Shown piece by piece: positions 59,965 through 64,000 of a stretch of 64,000 nucleotides of DNA. The stretch is taken from positions 1 through 64,000 of the forward strand of contig DATJVR010000094.1 in the NCBI GenBank assembly GCA_035501735.1. The letters run 5' to 3'. The stretch is from PNAI01 sp035501735. GTDB taxonomy: Bacteria > Pseudomonadota > Alphaproteobacteria > Rhizobiales > Xanthobacteraceae. The notes below the pieces were generated by a model. The model worked only from the letters and a program-made list of their open reading frames with translations. It was not told where the DNA came from and ran no database searches. Numbering within the stretch: the first letter of the stretch is position 1; each line of letters begins with the position of its first letter. Made by a program: the position numbers and the translations under genes.

Positions 59965-62444
59965 TGCGTCCGCGCAGCGCTCGTCCGTCACTGTTGCCAC
60001 GATGCCTCGGCACCGGCCTCGCCGCCGTGCTGGGGCTCGGGCTATTTGTCATGAGCGCGTTCGATAGCCGGCCGGCGTCCGCGCAAACCCCGCTGTACTT
60101 TCCCGAACGGCCCAAGCACGCCAAGCCGACGCCCGCCGAGCAAAGGCGCCAGAGCGAAAAGGCGCCGATGCTGCTGCAGGCGATCGAAATCCAATACGAC
60201 TACGCCAACCATCGCGTCGCCGCTGTCGGCAACGTGCGCATCTACTATGCCGGCTCCACGCTGGAAGCCGACAAGGTCAGCTACGACGAGAACACCAAGC
60301 GCCTGCACGCCGAAGGCAACGTCCGGCTGACCGAAGCCGACGGCAAGATCACCTACGGTCAGATCATGGACTTGAGCGACGATTTCCGCGACGGCTTTGT
60401 CGACTCGTTGCGGATCGATGCGCCCGATCAGACTCGTTTCGCCGGCGCACGCGCGGAGCGCACCGGCGGCAACTTCACCGTCTTCCACAGCGGCGTCTAC
60501 ACCGCCTGCGAGCCGTGCAAGGACGATCCCAAGAAGCCGCCGTTCTGGCAGATCAAGGCGGCGCGGATCATCCATAACCAGGGCGAGAGGATGGTCTATT
60601 TCGAGAACGCGCAGCTCGAATTCATGGGCATGCCGACGCTCTACATGCCCTACTTCTCCGCGCCCGACCCCACCGTCAAGCGCAAGACCGGCTGGCTCAT
60701 GCCGGTCTATTCGCACAGTTCGAAATATGGCTTCGGAATCAAGACGCCGTACTATTGGGCGGTCGCGCCCGATCGCGACGTCACGATCACGCCGATGCTG
60801 ATGACAAAGCAGGGCGGGTTGGTGGAAACCGAATATCGCCAGCGCGTGGAGAACGGCTCGTTCATGGTCCGCGCCGGCGGCCTCTATCAGACCGACAAGA
60901 ATTACTTCTTGCGCGATGACGGGACCGCAACCCCGGGCTACACCAACTGGCGCGGCAGCCTTGAAACGTCGGGCCAGTTCTCACTCTCGGACAAGTGGAT
61001 CTGGGGCTTCGACGGCGTGGCACCGTCCGACAAGACCTATTTCCAGGACTACAACCTGCCCGGCTATCGCAGCAATCTCGATCCCTTCGGCAGCGGCGTG
61101 ACCGAAGGCGTTTCGCAGACTTACATCAGCGGTCGGGGTGATCGCAGTTTCTTCGACGCCCGCGCGATCTACTACTACGGCTTCTCCGAAGCGGATAATC
61201 AGCGCCAGATTCCGGTCATCCATCCGGTGGTGGATTACAGCTATGTGTTCGAACACCCTGTGCTCGGCGGCGAGCTTGGATACAACATCAATTTCACCAG
61301 CCTGAGCCGCGAGCAGGCGAGTTTCGATCCGATCACGCAGAGTGCCTCGCTCAACGGCCTGTGCTTGCCGACCAGCGCCGACCCGGCCGCACGCATGCCG
61401 ACGAACTGTCTGCTGCGCGGCGTGCCCGGCACCTATTCGCGTCTATCCGCTGAGACGCATTGGCGGAAGAGCATTACTGATCCGATCGGCCAGGTGTTCA
61501 CGCCATTCGTGACCATGCGCGGCGATTTTGCCGCGGTCTCGATCAAGTCTGATCCGGGCGTTTCCAACTACATTACGCCCGGTGACAGCACCGACGTCCG
61601 CGCCATGCCGACCGCCGGCATGCAATACCGCTATCCCTTCATCAACGTGCAATCCTGGGGCACGCAGACGCTTGAACCGGTGGCCCAGATCATCGTCAGG
61701 CCCAATGAGACGCGCATCGGGAGCATACCCAACGAAGATTCCCAGAGCCTGATCTTCGACGACAGCAATCTGCTGCGCGAAAACCGGTTCGTCGGCTGGG
61801 ACCGCGTGGAAGGCGGTGGCCGCGCCGATGTGGCCGTGCAATACACGGCGCAAGCCAACCGCGGCGGCTTCGTCAATGCCCTGTTCGGCCAGTCCTATCA
61901 TCTGTTCGGCCTGAACTCCTTTGCCGTGAGCGACGCGACCAACACCGGTCTCGGCAGCGGCCTCGACACCTCGCACTCCGACTACGTTGCACGGGTGTCG
62001 TTCCAGCCCGACCGCACCTACACGTTCACCACGCGCTATCGCTTCGATCAATCGACCTTTGCGGTGCAGCGTTTTGAAGCCGAAAGCCGCGCCAACTACG
62101 ATCGGTGGATTCTGACCCTGCTCTACGGTAATTATGCGCCACAACCGCAGCTTGGCTTCCTGACGCGCCGCGAGGGCCTGCTCAGCACCGCTTCGGTGAA
62201 GCTGAGCGCCAACTGGCAGGCCACGGCCGGGCTGCGCTACGATCTGGACGCTCACAAGATCGACCAGACCGTGTTTGGCATCGGCTACCTCGACGATTGC
62301 TTCATACTCGCGCTCAATTACGTGACCAGCTATGATTACAGCGGAAACCCGACGGCCGATCACAGAATTCTGCTGCAGATGAGCTTGCGCACGCTCGGCA
62401 CGACCGGGGTTAGTCAGAGCGTCGGAGGCGTAGGCGGCCTGTAA
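59961..62444 (+). CDS. lptD: LPS-assembly protein LptD
   Basis: The 827-residue outer-membrane protein has a signal region (LGLGLFVMSAFDSRPASAQ), an OstA N-domain (IQYDYANHRVAAVGNVRIYYAGSTLEADKV) and an LptD barrel with the family segment MPTLYMPYFSAPDPTVKRKTG. It inserts lipopolysaccharide in the outer leaflet. The first of two ATGs overlaps the lptG stop (ATGA), with GGAGG just upstream. Confidence 0.96.
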   Translation: MMRPRSARPSLLPRCLGTGLAAVLGLGLFVMSAFDSRPASAQTPLYFPERPKHAKPTPAEQRRQSEKAPMLLQAIEIQYDYANHRVAAVGNVRIYYAGSTLEADKVSYDENTKRLHAEGNVRLTEADGKITYGQIMDLSDDFRDGFVDSLRIDAPDQTRFAGARAERTGGNFTVFHSGVYTACEPCKDDPKKPPFWQIKAARIIHNQGERMVYFENAQLEFMGMPTLYMPYFSAPDPTVKRKTGWLMPVYSHSSKYGFGIKTPYYWAVAPDRDVTITPMLMTKQGGLVETEYRQRVENGSFMVRAGGLYQTDKNYFLRDDGTATPGYTNWRGSLETSGQFSLSDKWIWGFDGVAPSDKTYFQDYNLPGYRSNLDPFGSGVTEGVSQTYISGRGDRSFFDARAIYYYGFSEADNQRQIPVIHPVVDYSYVFEHPVLGGELGYNINFTSLSREQASFDPITQSASLNGLCLPTSADPAARMPTNCLLRGVPGTYSRLSAETHWRKSITDPIGQVFTPFVTMRGDFAAVSIKSDPGVSNYITPGDSTDVRAMPTAGMQYRYPFINVQSWGTQTLEPVAQIIVRPNETRIGSIPNEDSQSLIFDDSNLLRENRFVGWDRVEGGGRADVAVQYTAQANRGGFVNALFGQSYHLFGLNSFAVSDATNTGLGSGLDTSHSDYVARVSFQPDRTYTFTTRYRFDQSTFAVQRFEAESRANYDRWILTLLYGNYAPQPQLGFLTRREGLLSTASVKLSANWQATAGLRYDLDAHKIDQTVFGIGYLDDCFILALNYVTSYDYSGNPTADHRILLQMSLRTLGTTGVSQSVGGVGGL

Positions 62445-63514
62445 TGGCCGGCCTCAAGCCACCCATTGAGACGGCATTGGACATAGTCATGCTGCGTGTG
62501 ACTGCCCGAATCCTCATCCGCATGACGGCCGCAGCGGCCACTGTCCGCCGCGGTTTGGCGGCTGCTGCGATCGTCTGCGCCGGCTTGGCGAGCACGGCAG
62601 CTGCCGCCCAGAACGTCGTCATGCTGGTGAACGGCGACCCGATAACCGGCTTCGACATCGAGCAACGCTCGCGTTTCCTGCAGCTGGCAAACAACAAGCC
62701 TGCCTCCCGCGAGGAAGTGCTGCAGGAGCTGATCGACGAGAAATTGAAGCTTCAACTGGTCAAACGTTTCGACTTCAGCAACAGCGGTATCGACACCGAC
62801 GTTGACAGCCAGGTGGCCAACATGGCCCACCGTTCGCGCAAATCCGTCAAGGAATTCGTCGCGCAGCTTGCCAGTCAGGGCGTGCTGATTTCCACTCTGA
62901 AAACCCGCATCAAAGCCCAGATGATCTGGACCCAGGTCATCCGCGGCAAGTATCAGGCGAGCTTCCAATTCAACGAGAATGAAATCCTCGCCGCCACCGA
63001 AGGCCGCAGCGGGGAAAATAAAATAAGCTACGACTACACGCTCCAACCCATCGCCTTCATCGTGCCGCGCGGCTCGCCGGAGACCGCTTATGAGCAGAAA
63101 CGGCGCGAGGCAGAAAATCTGCGCGGCCGCTTCCAGAATTGCGAGGAAGGCATCCCGTTTACCCGCAACATTCCCGGTGTGGTCATCCAGGCGCAGATCA
63201 GACGCAGCACCGCCGACCTACCGCCCGCCCAGCGCGAGATTTTGGAGAAAACCGAGGTGGGCAAGCTCACCCCGCCCGAACGGACGCTGCAGGGCATTGA
63301 GCTCTACGCGGTCTGCATCAAGAAGCAGTCGAGCGCCGAGAACAGCGTTGTCAAACGCGAAGCGCGCGAAAGCTTGTTTTCCAAAGAATTCGAAGCCAAG
63401 GCGAAGGGTTACCTCAAGGAACTGCGCGACCAGGCGTATTGCACGGTGCCGGACGGCGCGGGCCACAGCCGTATCATCCCCGGATGCCTGGCGTCGCAGG
63501 TCGTGTCCAAATAG
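62444..63514 (+). CDS. surA: SurA-like periplasmic chaperone
   Basis: The 356-residue protein has a long leader (true signal about residues 27-58, AAAIVCAGLASTAAAAQ), a SurA N-terminal domain (VNGDPITGFDIEQRSRFLQL, SREEVLQELIDEKLKLQLVKRF) and one degenerate parvulin-like domain. It guards outer-membrane proteins such as LptD on the way to assembly. Its ATG overlaps the lptD stop by 1 bp; in-frame ATGs at 62489 and 62522 are possible starts. Confidence 0.87.
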   Translation: MAGLKPPIETALDIVMLRVTARILIRMTAAAATVRRGLAAAAIVCAGLASTAAAAQNVVMLVNGDPITGFDIEQRSRFLQLANNKPASREEVLQELIDEKLKLQLVKRFDFSNSGIDTDVDSQVANMAHRSRKSVKEFVAQLASQGVLISTLKTRIKAQMIWTQVIRGKYQASFQFNENEILAATEGRSGENKISYDYTLQPIAFIVPRGSPETAYEQKRREAENLRGRFQNCEEGIPFTRNIPGVVIQAQIRRSTADLPPAQREILEKTEVGKLTPPERTLQGIELYAVCIKKQSSAENSVVKREARESLFSKEFEAKAKGYLKELRDQAYCTVPDGAGHSRIIPGCLASQVVSK

Positions 63515-63517
63515 GCG

Positions 63518-64000
63518 ATGCCAAAACCTCTGGCGCTCACCCTTGGCGAGCCGGCCGGCATCGGCCCGGATATCACGCTCGCCGCCTGGCTGCGCCGCAG
63601 GGAGCTCGATCTGCCGCCGTTTTATCTGCTTGCGGATCCCGCCCACCTCTCGCGCCGCGCCGCGCTGCTCAAGGTTGAAGTCCCCATCGCGCCCGTCGAA
63701 GCCGGCGAAACGATTGCCGCATTCGCCGGAGCGCTGCCGGTGGTCGCGATCGACGTGGCCGCCACCGCCGAGCCCGGCAAACCCGATGCCAGCAGCGCGC
63801 CCGTCGCGATCGCAGCGATCCGGCGCGCCGTGGACGACGTCATTGCGGGCACCGCCGGCGCCATCGTCACCAATCCCGTAGCCAAGAATGTGCTTTACCG
63901 CTCCGGTTTCGCCGAGCCGGGCCACACCGAATTTCTCGCCAAACTCGCAGCCGAGCGTACCGGCGTCACCGCCATGCCGGTGATGATGCTGCACGCGCCC
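63518..64000 (+). CDS. pdxA: 4-hydroxythreonine-4-phosphate dehydrogenase, cut by the window end
   Basis: The first 161 codons are present and open to the edge. The product starts PKPLALTLGEPAGIGPDIT and includes AIVTNPVAKNVLYRSGF and PGHTEFLAKL, which are PdxA hallmarks with the metal His. PdxA works in vitamin B6 synthesis. It begins 3 bp after surA. The surA-pdxA order, usually followed by ksgA, is conserved in Proteobacteria; ksgA would lie beyond the window. Confidence 0.95.
   Translation, partial: MPKPLALTLGEPAGIGPDITLAAWLRRRELDLPPFYLLADPAHLSRRAALLKVEVPIAPVEAGETIAAFAGALPVVAIDVAATAEPGKPDASSAPVAIAAIRRAVDDVIAGTAGAIVTNPVAKNVLYRSGFAEPGHTEFLAKLAAERTGVTAMPVMMLHAP

Noticed and set aside
1..64000. 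CRISPR array, tRNA or rRNA genes, phage genes
   Set aside because: No regularly spaced repeats, no cloverleaf-like conserved tRNA segments and no phage structural genes were recognised by eye; a tRNAscan or Infernal search would settle this.

Overview
The window is a GC-rich bacterial chromosome segment whose gene content points to an alphaproteobacterium of the Rhizobiales (Hyphomicrobiales), most like the Bradyrhizobium/Rhodopseudomonas/Xanthobacteraceae neighbourhood. The reasons are usg beside groESL with a CIRCE operator, a CoxL-type molybdenum hydroxylase cluster, HdaA downstream of a PerM-like protein, DUF3551 and BcsS proteins, and two copies of a palindromic repeat I know from Rhizobiales genomes. 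The genus cannot be fixed from the sequence alone. No rRNA, tRNA, CRISPR array or prophage was seen.

Left end (1-5932): usg and groESL were neighbours until a 3,037-bp IS1595-family element (621-3657) inserted between them. It has perfect 26-bp terminal inverted repeats, an 8-bp target duplication (CTTAATCC), a complete transposase and three cargo genes: a secreted Cys-rich protein and, on the other strand, a translationally coupled pair that includes a DUF1828-like protein. Its right end lies 12 bp from the CIRCE operator of groESL, so the chaperonin promoter has probably been rebuilt from IS sequence. This is the most unusual locus in the window.

5985-14148: a periplasmic alpha/beta hydrolase, a DUF72/DUF488 pair, an MFS transporter, a BcsS-like outer-membrane protein, and a self-contained TetR-HlyD-ABC ATPase-ABC permease export operon with a long palindromic operator in front of the regulator.

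14212-25099: a form II CoxLMS-type molybdenum hydroxylase cluster, all on the minus strand. Reading with transcription the order is coxG, a frameshifted VOC protein, coxS, coxL, coxM, a YdhR-like monooxygenase, an exported hydrolase, coxD (MoxR ATPase), coxE (VWA), two half-length XdhC/CoxI proteins and a MoeA-MocA-type fusion. Structural subunits and cofactor maturation are therefore together. The AYRGAGR motif and the enclosed ring-degradation-like enzymes (with a pcaD-like lactonase divergent from coxG) suggest an organic substrate rather than CO.

25265-48465: mixed metabolic and housekeeping genes. They include a glutathione peroxidase, a polysaccharide deacetylase, an exported Fe/Mn superoxide dismutase with a DUF3551 protein, a CSS/EAL phosphodiesterase, speH-speE for spermidine, a Tat-exported amidohydrolase with GST and pirin genes, a large anchored protein of unknown function, aspS, a ThDP enzyme, rnd, the pgsA-perM-hdaA operon divergent from purMN, and cspA.

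48854-64000: a molybdopterin oxidoreductase, terC, ndk, several small secreted or membrane proteins (including two related 62-63-residue proteins flanking a nuclease-like gene), holC-pepA, and the envelope operon lptF-lptG-lptD-surA-pdxA with overlapping or nearly touching genes; pdxA is cut by the window edge.
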